Positions 26,701 through 33,928 of a DNA stretch of 36,359 nucleotides are shown piece after piece. The stretch spans positions 1-36,359 of the forward strand of contig CAJXMI010000011.1 of the NCBI GenBank assembly GCA_913056145.1, written 5' to 3'. The first letter of the stretch is position 1. Every line of letters begins with the position of its first letter. Under the pieces are notes generated by a model. That model was not told where the DNA came from. It did no database searches and saw only the letters and a list, made by a program, of their open reading frames with translations. Source of the DNA: an uncultured Spiribacter sp. Lineage in GTDB: Bacteria; Pseudomonadota; Gammaproteobacteria; Nitrococcales; Nitrococcaceae. Position numbers and translations under genes: made by a program.

Positions 26701-29268
26701 GCCATCGAGATCCGCAATGCCCGCGAGCACAACCTGCAGGGCATTGACCTGCGCATCCCGCGCTCGGGCATGACCGTGATTACCGGGTTATCGGGCTCGG
26801 GCAAGAGCACCGTGGCGTTCGATATCGTGTTCAACGAGGGCCAGCGACGCTATCTGGAGTCACTCAACGCCTATGCGCGGCAGTTCGTCCAGCCAGCGGC
26901 CCGCCCTGACGTGGATGCCGTGTTCGGGATCCCGCCCACCGTGGCGATCGAGCAGCGCACCAGTCGCGGGGGCCATAAAAGCACCGTGGCTACCCTGACC
27001 GAGCTGCATCATTTTCTGCGCCTGCTGTTCGTCAAGCTGGGCACACCGTACTGCCCCGACTGCGACCTCCCCATTACCCAGCAGGATCGCGCGGCCATCG
27101 CCGCGCATCTTCTCGAGAATCACCGCGGCGAGTCACTGGAGCTCCTGGCACCGCTGGTGGTGGCCCGCAAGGGCTATTACACCGATCTGGCGCAATGGGC
27201 CGCCGGCAAGGGCTTTTCCGTGCTCCGGGTCGATGGCAGTGACCGCCCCACCGACGACTGGCCCCGGCTCGACCGTTACCAGGAGCACGACATCGATCTG
27301 CCCGTGGCAAACATCACGCCGGATCCTGCCAGTGAAGACGCGCTGAACACCGCACTCGAGCAGGCCCTGGCCTACGGCCGTGGCCAGATCCGGGTGCAGC
27401 CCGCCGGCCACACCGCCACGCTGTATTCCACCGAGCGCGCATGCCCCGGCTGTCGCCGGAGCTTTGCCGAGCTCGACCCGCGGCTTTTCTCCTACAACAC
27501 CCGCCATGGCTGGTGCCCGCGCTGTTTTGGCACCGGGGTGGTCCTGCCAGGATTTGATGCCGAGCAAACGGGTGAGGAGCGACAGTGGCGCGGCGACGAC
27601 GAGGGTGAAGCGCGGGAATGCCCCGACTGCAAGGGTCATCGCCTGCGGCCCGAGGCGCTGTCGGTGCGGTTCCTCGACCGCGGCATTGCCGACTATGGCG
27701 CCCTGTCGATTCACGCGGCCCAGCAGTTTTTCGATACGCTGACGCTGGCGGGCCGCGAGGCCGCGGTGGCGCGCGACATCCTGGCCGAGCTGCGCAGCCG
27801 CCTTGGCTTCCTGGCGTCGGTTGGCCTGGGGTATCTCACACTGGATCGGGCCGCACCCACGCTCTCGGGTGGCGAGGCCCAGCGCATCCGGCTGGCCGCC
27901 CAGCTCGGCTCAAATCTGCAGGGCGTGTGCTACATCCTGGATGAGCCCACCATCGGCCTGCACGCCCGCGACAACCGCCTGCTGCTTGACACGCTCGAGG
28001 CCCTCGAGCGCAAGGGCAATACGCTGGTCGTGGTGGAGCATGATGAGGACACCATCCGCCGCGCCGATCATGTCATCGACCTGGGGCCGGGCGCCGGGGT
28101 GCGCGGCGGACGCGTCGTGGCCGAAGGCCCGCTGACACGTCTGCTCGAGGATCCGGCATCTGTTACGGGTCGCGCCCTGGCAAGCCCGCTCCGGCATCCG
28201 CTGCGCGAAGCCCGCCGCGATGCCCATGCGGTGGATGCCCTGATGCTCCGGGGTGCCAGCGCCAACAATCTGCAAACGGTGGATGCGCGCATTCCACTGG
28301 GCTGCCTGACCGTTGTCAGCGGGGTATCGGGATCAGGCAAGAGCACGCTCATCCGCGATGTCCTGCATGGCAACCTGCGCCGTCGCCTGGCTCGCGATGG
28401 CGGCGACACCGTGCTGTCCGGCTGCCGTGCAATCGAGGGCTGGGAGGCACTCGACCGTGTGCTCGAGGTGGATCAGACGCCCATTGGCAAGACACCGCGC
28501 TCCTGCCCGGCCACCTATGTCGGGATCTACGACGACATACGGCGGCTGTTTGCGCAGACCGAGGAAGCCCGCATCCGCGGCTACGGGCCCGGGCGATTTT
28601 CCTTTAACACCCGCGAGGGGCGCTGCCCCGAATGCGATGGCCAGGGCATGCGCCGTGTCGAGATGAACTTCCTGCCGGACGTAACGGTGCCCTGCGAGAC
28701 CTGCCACGGCCAGCGCTTTACCCGCGAGACCCTTGCCGTGACCTGGCGTGGCCGCTCAATCGGCGAAGTGCTGCAAATGGATGTCGAAACGGCCGTTGAC
28801 TTCTTTGCCGCCCATTCAAAGGTCCACCATGCGCTCACGCTGCTGCGCGACACCGGCCTTGGGTATCTCACGCTGGGACAGCCGAGCCCGACGCTCTCGG
28901 GCGGTGAGGCCCAGCGCATCAAGCTGGTCAGTGAGCTGGCCAAGGCACGCCCGGCCATCGGTCGTGGCCGTCGGGCGCGCACGCTCTACATCCTCGATGA
29001 ACCCACCGTGGGTCTGCACATGGCCGATGTCGAACGCCTGATCGGCGTTTTGCACCGACTGGTTGATGCCGGCCACGGTGTCGTGGTCATCGAGCACGAC
29101 CTCGACGTGCTGGCCGAGGCGGACTGGCTCCTGGATCTGGGCCCGGACGGGGGCAGCGACGGTGGCCGAATCGTTGCCCAGGGCACGCCCGAGCAGGTTG
29201 CCCGCAATCGCGAATCGCGCACCGGCGAAATCCTTGCCGATTTTCTTGCCAGCCGCCGCCGGCTTTGA
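23761..29268 (+). CDS. uvrA: Double-length UvrA-family protein (two UvrA units fused)
   Basis: A single 1835-residue frame containing two complete UvrA-like units. Walker A motifs (GVSGSGKS or GLSGSGKS) occur at residues 33, 645, 1009 and 1521, and LSGGE signatures at 492, 842, 1368 and 1712, each followed by an LDEP or FDEP Walker B, so four ATPase cassettes look intact. Both units keep zinc-finger cysteines (CPDC...CETC and CPGC...CPRC; CPAC...CPTC and CPEC...CETC). A Pro/Ala-rich linker at about 960-978 joins them. The part corresponding to the UvrB-binding domain (about 120-220 and 1090-1200) is shortened in the first unit. Canonical UvrA is about 940 residues and works as a dimer; this looks like a tethered dimer. 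ATG 23761 matches the family start. It may be a paralogue beside a normal uvrA elsewhere; that cannot be seen here. Confidence 0.9.
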   Translation: MSDESIRIRGARQNNLRNLDLDLPAGEFTVITGVSGSGKSSLAFDTLYAEGQRRYVETFSPYARQFLDRMDRPATDRVEGIPPAIAIDQTNPVRTSRSTVGTMTELNDHLKLLFARAARLYCGGCGREVKRDGADGIHERLRARCPDARALIAFDLDVPDNYAEDEIRALLERQGYTRTEVLEPGRVRVVQDRLRLTTERRDRIVEALETALRHGRGQAVVIELDDERAPVNLHRFSSDLHCPDCDRHYRDPSPSLFSFNSPVGACETCRGFGRVMGIDYGLVIPDPRRSLKDGAIRPWQSGKSAECQGDLLRHARRAGVAVDVPWGDLPAADQRWVLEGEGRGRGKWYGVQGFFDWLESKSYKMHVRVLLSKYRSYDACPDCAGARLKPEALLWRVGGHDEAAAAMPAEQRHRARGATLSERAFGGLPGLCIHDLMTLPLQALADFFRALTLPASLDDAVPVLMDAIHSRLGFLEQVGVGYLTLDRQSRTLSGGEVQRINLTTALGTSLVNTLFVLDEPSIGLHPRDINRITGVMQRLRDAGNTLVVVEHDPDIMRAADRILDIGPGPGRDGGQIVFNGSPDALLADQTSLTGAYLRGERRVEASEGGARPAPDDWLILRGAREHNLQNIDLHLPLRRLVCLTGVSGSGKSTLLETVLYRALRKHHGEAVDPPGEHDALEGADAIDAVILVDQSAIGRTTRSNPASYVGAFDAIRKAFAREPLAKERRYTAGTFSFNAGAGRCPACGGNGFEHVEMQFLSDVYLRCPTCDGRRYRDSVLEVRLPPAQDVERAPASIAECLEMTVDEARRFFADHPDILRGLEPLAAVGLGYMQLGQAVPTLSGGEAQRLKLAGHLARAGGRRRDGHKLFLFDEPTTGLHFADISVLLTAFERLLAAGHSVILIEHNLDVMLAADWLIDLGPEGGDAGGQLLAEGTPRQLMAVSASHTGAALARYAAERGQQKPATATVPAPAPARPRHDAIEIRNAREHNLQGIDLRIPRSGMTVITGLSGSGKSTVAFDIVFNEGQRRYLESLNAYARQFVQPAARPDVDAVFGIPPTVAIEQRTSRGGHKSTVATLTELHHFLRLLFVKLGTPYCPDCDLPITQQDRAAIAAHLLENHRGESLELLAPLVVARKGYYTDLAQWAAGKGFSVLRVDGSDRPTDDWPRLDRYQEHDIDLPVANITPDPASEDALNTALEQALAYGRGQIRVQPAGHTATLYSTERACPGCRRSFAELDPRLFSYNTRHGWCPRCFGTGVVLPGFDAEQTGEERQWRGDDEGEARECPDCKGHRLRPEALSVRFLDRGIADYGALSIHAAQQFFDTLTLAGREAAVARDILAELRSRLGFLASVGLGYLTLDRAAPTLSGGEAQRIRLAAQLGSNLQGVCYILDEPTIGLHARDNRLLLDTLEALERKGNTLVVVEHDEDTIRRADHVIDLGPGAGVRGGRVVAEGPLTRLLEDPASVTGRALASPLRHPLREARRDAHAVDALMLRGASANNLQTVDARIPLGCLTVVSGVSGSGKSTLIRDVLHGNLRRRLARDGGDTVLSGCRAIEGWEALDRVLEVDQTPIGKTPRSCPATYVGIYDDIRRLFAQTEEARIRGYGPGRFSFNTREGRCPECDGQGMRRVEMNFLPDVTVPCETCHGQRFTRETLAVTWRGRSIGEVLQMDVETAVDFFAAHSKVHHALTLLRDTGLGYLTLGQPSPTLSGGEAQRIKLVSELAKARPAIGRGRRARTLYILDEPTVGLHMADVERLIGVLHRLVDAGHGVVVIEHDLDVLAEADWLLDLGPDGGSDGGRIVAQGTPEQVARNRESRTGEILADFLASRRRL

Positions 29269-29343
29269 GCCGCGTCCCGGAATATGGTTAGCTGCATCGT
29301 GGTCCGACCAATTTAGACAACCTTGCCATGAGGAGTTGACCCA

Positions 29344-29808
29344 GTGCCAAAAAGTGAAGTGTTTCCCGTGCAGACCGCCCTGCCCCTTGATCAGGCCCGC
29401 GACATCATTGCCGCCGCCCGCGCCCGAGGCCGCGAGCGCGGCTTCATGCCCCTTACGGTTGTTGTGCTCGACACCGGCGGCCACCGCATCGCCATGGAGC
29501 GCGAGGACGGGTCGGGGATCGTTCGCGAACAGGTAGCGGCCGGCAAGGCCTGGGGAGCGCTTGGCATTGGTATCGCAAGCCGCACCATCGGCGGGCGCAA
29601 CCAGGGGCGCGAGGCCTTCATGGCCGGCGTGGCGGCGGCCTCCGACGGGCGCTTCATCCCCGTTCCGGGCGGGGTCCTCGTCATTGAGAATGGCCAGGCC
29701 ATTGGTGCCGTGGGTGTCAGCGGTGACACCTCCGATGCCGACGAGGAGTGTGCTATCGCCGGTATCGAGGCGGCCGGGTACACCGCCGGCGTGGATACAC
29801 CCGACTAG
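29344..29808 (+). CDS. GlcG/HbpS family protein
   Basis: A 154-residue cytosolic protein of the GlcG/HbpS (heme-degrading/binding fold) family, recognised by LDQARDIIAAARARGRERG, LTVVVLDTGGHRIAMEREDG, the AAGKAWGALG helix and GGVLVIENGQAIGAVGVSG with the ending DADEECAIAGIEA. Members include glycolate-operon GlcG of unknown function and the Streptomyces HbpS. The start is GTG 29344, supported by AGGAG at 29331-29335 eight bases before; no ATG fits. It stands alone on the plus strand 75 bases after uvrA. Its TAG stop overlaps the TAG stop of hslR on the other strand in the sequence CTAG. Ligand and role are unknown. Confidence 0.85.
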   Translation: MPKSEVFPVQTALPLDQARDIIAAARARGRERGFMPLTVVVLDTGGHRIAMEREDGSGIVREQVAAGKAWGALGIGIASRTIGGRNQGREAFMAGVAAASDGRFIPVPGGVLVIENGQAIGAVGVSGDTSDADEECAIAGIEAAGYTAGVDTPD

Positions 29809-30200
29809 TCGCGTGTCCGACGCTTGAGGGCCGCCAGCTCCCGGCGGTCCCGGCGCTCGGGCCGATGCGCCGGCCGCGGCTGGGCGGCAGCGGCCAGGCG
29901 CATGGCCTCGCGCTGCTCGGCGCGGCGCACCTGACTGGCCTCGGTCTCGGCATACAGCCCCTGCGCCACGCTGGCCGGGCCGCGCTGCTCGGCAAGCCCG
30001 GCTACCACCACCTCAAAGACCTGCGGGCCCTTGCGCACCGTAATCATCTGACCCTGGCGTACCGCCCGGGCCGGCTTGGCCCGCACGCCGTCCACCTCGA
30101 CATGGCCACTGCGAATGGCATCGCTGGCCAGCCGTCGCGTCTTGAAAAAGCGCGCCGCCCACAACCAGCGATCAAGGCGTACCGCTTCAGCGCTCGACAT
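29805..30200 (-). CDS. hslR: S4-domain ribosome-associated protein (heat shock protein 15)
   Basis: A 131-residue basic protein. The S4 RNA-binding domain is near the N terminus (VRLDRWLWAARFFKTR to VRQGQMITVRKG, about residues 6-65) and the tail is rich in Arg and Ala (RPAHRPERRDRREL). This is the layout of E. coli Hsp15 (HslR), which binds free 50S subunits carrying a nascent chain and helps recycle stalled ribosomes. I set the start at ATG 30200 because homology begins there; the longer frame to 30284 lies inside the CBS gene. It overlaps that gene's end by 14 bases and is the last gene of the rraA-CBS-hslR set. Confidence 0.9.
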   Translation of the reverse strand: MSSAEAVRLDRWLWAARFFKTRRLASDAIRSGHVEVDGVRAKPARAVRQGQMITVRKGPQVFEVVVAGLAEQRGPASVAQGLYAETEASQVRRAEQREAMRLAAAAQPRPAHRPERRDRRELAALKRRTRD

Positions 30201-30645
30201 GGCCCCCGTAGCTGCCATGTACATAGCTGGTGAGCTCGGCGAGCTCGAGATCGCGGCTCTCGACCACCGCGGCGGTGAGGTCACGCACCGAGATCATGCC
30301 CAGCACGCGACTGTCCTCCATGACGGGCAGATGCCGGATATTGCGCTCCGAGACCAGGGCGAGCGAATCCTCCACCGTGCTCTCGGGCCCGACCCAGAAG
30401 ACCTCCCGCGTCATGACCGACTCGAGGGACGTCGCGTCGGGATCAAGCCGGCTTTCAAGCACCCGCCGGAGCACATCGCGCTCGGTAAACACGCCCAGCA
30501 GTTCCTCGGCCGGGTTCATGATGAGCACCGCACCGATGTTGCGCCGGTTCATCAGCGCAACGGCCTCGCCCACGGTATTGTCGGGGCCCAGGGCATGCAG
30601 GCTGCCAGTCCGCTCACCCATCAGATTCCTGACGCTTCGCCGCAT
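30187..30645 (-). CDS. Tandem CBS-domain protein
   Basis: A 152-residue protein consisting of two CBS domains and little else: first VGEAVALMNRRNIGAVLIMN with LLGVFTERDVLRRVL (about 23-65), second VEDSLALVSERNIRHLPVME with LGMISVRDLTAAVV (about 88-128). CBS pairs usually bind adenosine nucleotides and act as energy or ligand sensors; here no effector domain is attached, so it probably regulates a partner. A GGAG lies eight bases before ATG 30645. It sits between rraA (24 bases upstream) and hslR (14-base overlap). The partner is not evident. Confidence 0.87.
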   Translation of the reverse strand: MRRSVRNLMGERTGSLHALGPDNTVGEAVALMNRRNIGAVLIMNPAEELLGVFTERDVLRRVLESRLDPDATSLESVMTREVFWVGPESTVEDSLALVSERNIRHLPVMEDSRVLGMISVRDLTAAVVESRDLELAELTSYVHGSYGGHVER

Positions 30646-30669
30646 GAGATGTCTCCTATTGTCGGCGGG

Positions 30670-31149
30670 CTATGCCAGCGGCCGCTCGGCAACCACGATG
30701 CCATCGCGATCGGCACATAGCCACTCTCCCGGATGCAGGGTGACACCCGCAAACGTCACCACGCTGCCAATCTCGCCCTCGCCGCCCTTGTGGCTGCGAC
30801 ACGGATGCGTATTGAGCGCCTTGATGCCGATATCAAGATCGGCCAGATCGGCGGCATCCCGGACACAGCCATAGACCACCAGGCCATTCCAGCCATTGTC
30901 GCGCGCCCTGGCCGCCAGGAGATCGCCCAACAGGGCGCAGCGCAATGATCCGGCACCATCAACCACCAGCACACGGCCTTCGCCGGGGCTATCGAGCACC
31001 TCCCGTACGCGGCTGTTATCCTCGAAGGTGCGCACGGTCTCGATGGGACCGGCAAATCCGTAGCGACCGCCGTAGTCGTCGAAAAGCGGCGCCATTATCC
31101 GCAGCTGCTCGGCGTGCTCGTCGCACAGATCGGTGGTCTTGATGGCCAT
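30670..31149 (-). CDS. rraA: RraA family protein (RNase E regulator / HMG aldolase-like)
   Basis: A 159-residue protein of the RraA fold: TTDLCDEHAEQLRIMAPLFDDYGG, ETVRTFEDNSRVREVL, GRVLVVDGAGSLRCALLGDLLA and WNGLVVYGCVRDAADLADLDIGIKAL. In E. coli RraA binds RNase E and limits RNA turnover. The related 4-hydroxy-4-methyl-2-oxoglutarate aldolases need an Arg-Asp pair; this protein has VRD where, as I recall, E. coli RraA has VRQ, so it may retain aldolase or oxaloacetate decarboxylase activity. The start is ATG 31149, with a near-perfect AAGGAGTT six bases ahead; a TTG two codons earlier is less likely. It is divergent from the phosphoribulokinase gene and leads an operon with the CBS and hslR genes. 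Confidence 0.88.
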   Translation of the reverse strand: MAIKTTDLCDEHAEQLRIMAPLFDDYGGRYGFAGPIETVRTFEDNSRVREVLDSPGEGRVLVVDGAGSLRCALLGDLLAARARDNGWNGLVVYGCVRDAADLADLDIGIKALNTHPCRSHKGGEGEIGSVVTFAGVTLHPGEWLCADRDGIVVAERPLA

Positions 31150-31222
31150 CGTCAACTCCTTTCTGTCGTTGCTGCAACCTAGCCGTCATGGCCGCGCGAG
31201 GCAACTGTGACAGGGCCGTCAT

Positions 31223-31250
31223 TTGACAGCCCACCTTTCGGGGGGAGAAT
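31223..31250 (+). promoter_or_regulatory. Candidate promoter of the phosphoribulokinase gene
   Basis: A perfect -35 TTGACA (31223-31228) is followed after 16 bases by GAGAAT (31245-31250, four of six consensus bases). It lies about 50 bases before the ATG in the 152-base divergent gap with rraA. Confidence 0.5.
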
Positions 31251-31301
31251 AGCAGGCCGACTTTGCCATCGGCGCATCGCGCCTGCCACGAGGATCATCC
31301 C

Positions 31302-32315
31302 ATGCCCGTTACCCCGGCCAGCAGCGCACAGCCCCTGCCCGGCGCCGGCCAGCTCCGGCAACGGCTGCTTGCGCGCCAGCAACCGGTGATTATCGGCGTG
31401 GCCGGCGACAGTGGCAGCGGCAAAACCACCTACACCCAGGGCATCGAATGGCTGCTTGGCAACGCCCTGGTGAGCCAGATCAGTCTGGATGGCTATCACA
31501 GTGAGGATCGCGCCACGCGGCGTAAGAGTGGACGCTCTCCGCTCGATCCTGACAGCAATCGCCTGCACGAGGCGGCGGACCATCTGGCCACCCTGAGCCG
31601 CGGGGAGGCCGCCCTGATCCCCGTATACGACCATGCCACCGGGCGGTTTGCCGAATCGCGCTGGCACGAGCCCACGCCCGTCATCCTGGTCGAGGGCCTC
31701 CATACCCTGTACCCGGCGCTGCGCCCGCTGCTTGATGCCTGCGTGTACGTGGACACGGATATCAGCATCAAACACGACTGGAAGGCCGCGCGCGACACCC
31801 GAGACCGCGGCTATGATCCGACCGAGGTGGCCGAGGAGATCGCCCGGCGCGCCGCCCAGCATGATGAGTGGATCGCCATTCAGCAGGACGCAGCCGACGT
31901 GATCCTGCGCATCCAGCCCAGCCGTCTCGAATCGCTGGCCCGTGGCCGGCTGGATCTGGACGATCCGCCCGAGTGCCAGCACCTTGAAGTCATCGTGCAG
32001 CCGCGTCACGGCGATCAGCCAGCGCTGTACTTTCCGGTTGACCTCAACAACATGACACGGGAATCGGCGATGCCCTTCATGCTCGCCACCGTGCCCAGTC
32101 ACTTTCGTGGGCGCACGGTCAACGTGCTGCATGTGGACGGCTACATGCCTCCGGCGGCACTGGCAACGCTGGAGCAGGAAATCTGCGCCTTTGCCGGCGT
32201 GGAGCCCCCCTCAGGCACCGCATCGGCCGCGGCGGATCGACGACCCACCATCCGCTTTGCGCAAATGCTGGTTGCCTGGCCGATCCTGGCCCATATCGCG
32301 AGCCTGGAGCACTAG
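31302..32315 (+). CDS. prk: Phosphoribulokinase, class II-like
   Basis: A 337-residue P-loop kinase. PVIIGVAGDSGSGKTT (Walker A 35-42), SLDGYHSEDRATRRKSG, LDPDSNRL, PVYDHATGRF and VILVEGLHTLYP match phosphoribulokinase, which makes ribulose-1,5-bisphosphate for Rubisco. The combination GVAGDSGSGKTT, YHSEDR and PVYDHATG is closer to the plant/cyanobacterial class II pattern than to the roughly 290-residue class I enzyme of purple bacteria. ATG 31302 follows GAGGA at 31290-31294. No Rubisco or Calvin-cycle regulator is next to it, and it stands as a single gene between rraA (divergent) and the patatin gene (convergent, 30 bases). The substrate could differ from ribulose-5-phosphate; uridine kinase is unlikely given the conserved motifs. 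Confidence 0.85.
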   Translation: MPVTPASSAQPLPGAGQLRQRLLARQQPVIIGVAGDSGSGKTTYTQGIEWLLGNALVSQISLDGYHSEDRATRRKSGRSPLDPDSNRLHEAADHLATLSRGEAALIPVYDHATGRFAESRWHEPTPVILVEGLHTLYPALRPLLDACVYVDTDISIKHDWKAARDTRDRGYDPTEVAEEIARRAAQHDEWIAIQQDAADVILRIQPSRLESLARGRLDLDDPPECQHLEVIVQPRHGDQPALYFPVDLNNMTRESAMPFMLATVPSHFRGRTVNVLHVDGYMPPAALATLEQEICAFAGVEPPSGTASAAADRRPTIRFAQMLVAWPILAHIASLEH

Positions 32316-32345
32316 CCCTCCGCGCGAGCGCCAGCACCGACCGGC

Positions 32346-33320
32346 TCAGTGTGGGCGGGATGCGTCCACAAACGCCTCGATGGCGGGTTGCATGCGCTGA
32401 ACGGCTTCATAGCCCTCCGCAATCGCCTCGTCACCCCGATACAACTCGAGCAGACCAATATGCGCAAGGCGCGGCGTAATCAGCAGATCCGGCGGATCGC
32501 CCGCCATACGGCTGCGGGTGATGCGGTCCTGCATGACGTTCACCGACGTGGCGATGACGTCGAAAACACCCGGGCTGGTCTCACGCGTACCACGCTGGAA
32601 CTGTGCCTGGAGCGCCTCGGCGCTATCCCGAAAGCCATGCGAGAGGCGCTGTAGCCAGCCCATCGGGCCATCGGCCGGGGGTGCATCGGACCTGGGCTCC
32701 GCCGCCGCCATGGAGGTGCCCACGTCCGGCACCGGGGGCTGGATACGCCGCCCCAGCAGCCCGCCACTCAGGTTGACCGCAATCACCCGATCCGCCCCCA
32801 TGGCATGGCAGAGCGAGATGGGCACCGGGTTGACCAGACCGCCATCCACAAGCCACTCGCCGTGGACCTGAACGGGCGTAAAGACACCGGGCAACGCCAT
32901 CGATGCCCGTACCGCCATCGCCACGTCCCCATCGCGCAGCCAGCGCTCCTGGCCGCTGTAGAGATCGGTAGCCACCACACCCAGCGGAGTGCGCAGCGAT
33001 TCAAAGCGCAAATCGCCAAAGGTCTCGTGAAAATGACCAAGCAGGCGTCGTCCCTGAATGAAACCCCCATTGCCAAGGGCAAAATCCATGTAGGCGACCA
33101 CGTCGCGGCGCCCCAGATCGCGGACCCAGTGCTCAAAGGCATCGAGATGATCACTGCAGAGCATGGCCCCCACGATGGCGCCTACCGAGGTGCCGGCCAC
33201 CAGATCCGGCTGAATCCCTGCCTCGCGCAGCGCCCGGATGACACCGATATGCGCCCAACCCCGCGCCGCGCCGCCCCCGAGCGCAAGCCCAATCCGCTCA
33301 CCCCGGCCGGCATTGCCCAT
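32346..33320 (-). CDS. Patatin-like phospholipase (RssA/NTE family)
   Basis: A 324-residue lipid hydrolase. The oxyanion-hole motif GGGAARGWAHIG is at about 15-26, the nucleophile elbow GTSVG at 43-47 (Ser45), and the catalytic Asp159 lies in VDGG, so the Ser-Asp dyad is complete. No signal peptide is visible; family members of this size act on membrane lipids from the cytosolic side. The start is ATG 33320, which shares one base with the YceI stop (TGATG); a TTG one codon earlier is possible. It is the last of three coupled genes together with a phospholipid-synthesis enzyme and a lipid-binding periplasmic protein, suggesting lipid turnover or remodelling. Confidence 0.88.
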   Translation of the reverse strand: MGNAGRGERIGLALGGGAARGWAHIGVIRALREAGIQPDLVAGTSVGAIVGAMLCSDHLDAFEHWVRDLGRRDVVAYMDFALGNGGFIQGRRLLGHFHETFGDLRFESLRTPLGVVATDLYSGQERWLRDGDVAMAVRASMALPGVFTPVQVHGEWLVDGGLVNPVPISLCHAMGADRVIAVNLSGGLLGRRIQPPVPDVGTSMAAAEPRSDAPPADGPMGWLQRLSHGFRDSAEALQAQFQRGTRETSPGVFDVIATSVNVMQDRITRSRMAGDPPDLLITPRLAHIGLLELYRGDEAIAEGYEAVQRMQPAIEAFVDASRPH

Positions 33321-33928
33321 CAACCGTCCTCGCGAATGGCCTCGAACTCGATAAGAAGCTCGATGCGATCACTGACCAGATCCCCCTCAAGCGCATAGTC
33401 CATGCCGAACTCGCTGCGCCGAAGACTGCCACGGAGCGAGGCGCCGAGCGTCTCGGCGCCGCCGATGGGATGGGCATCGATGCGGTTGATGGTGGCCTCG
33501 AGGCTGAGCGGGCGCGTTACCCCACGAATCGTAATCTCACCCTGCACTGTGCCGGTGCGGGCATCCCGGGCCACATAGTCGGTCGCTTCAAAACGGATCA
33601 CGGGGTGCGCGCCAGCGGCCAGAAAGTCGTCTTCGCGGACATGGCCATCGCGGCCGTTGTGTCCGGTAAAGACGCTATCAGCGGCGATCTCGGCCGTCCC
33701 CGACTGCAGCTCATGGGCCTCGGCGTCGTAGACGAACTCGCCGCTCACCTCGGTGAACAGGCCCAGCACATCGGCAAAGCGGGCATGGCCGGCAAGAAAG
33801 CCAATGCTGACATGCTCCTCATCGACCACGTAGCGCTGCGGCTCGGCCATTGCGGGACTGGCCAGCAGCCCGCCGGCAAGGAGGCTGACGCCAGCGAGGC
33901 TCAAGGAAAGCGGTGTGTAACGGATCAT
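33320..33928 (-). CDS. YceI-family periplasmic lipocalin-like protein
   Basis: A 202-residue exported protein. Residues 1-26 form a signal peptide (MIRYTPLSLSLAGVSLLAGG, ending SPAMA before EPQRY). The rest is the YceI beta-barrel: YVVDEEHVSIGFLAGHARFADVLGLF, IAADSVFTGHNGRDGHVREDDFL, PVIRFEATDY, GEITIRGVTRPLSL and SEFGMDYAL. YceI proteins bind isoprenoid or amphiphilic molecules in a hydrophobic tunnel. The start at ATG 33928 shares one base with the upstream CDP-alcohol transferase stop, and its own stop shares one base with the patatin start, so the three are tightly coupled. Its ligand may be a product or substrate of the neighbouring membrane enzymes; this is inference. Confidence 0.92.
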   Translation of the reverse strand: MIRYTPLSLSLAGVSLLAGGLLASPAMAEPQRYVVDEEHVSIGFLAGHARFADVLGLFTEVSGEFVYDAEAHELQSGTAEIAADSVFTGHNGRDGHVREDDFLAAGAHPVIRFEATDYVARDARTGTVQGEITIRGVTRPLSLEATINRIDAHPIGGAETLGASLRGSLRRSEFGMDYALEGDLVSDRIELLIEFEAIREDG

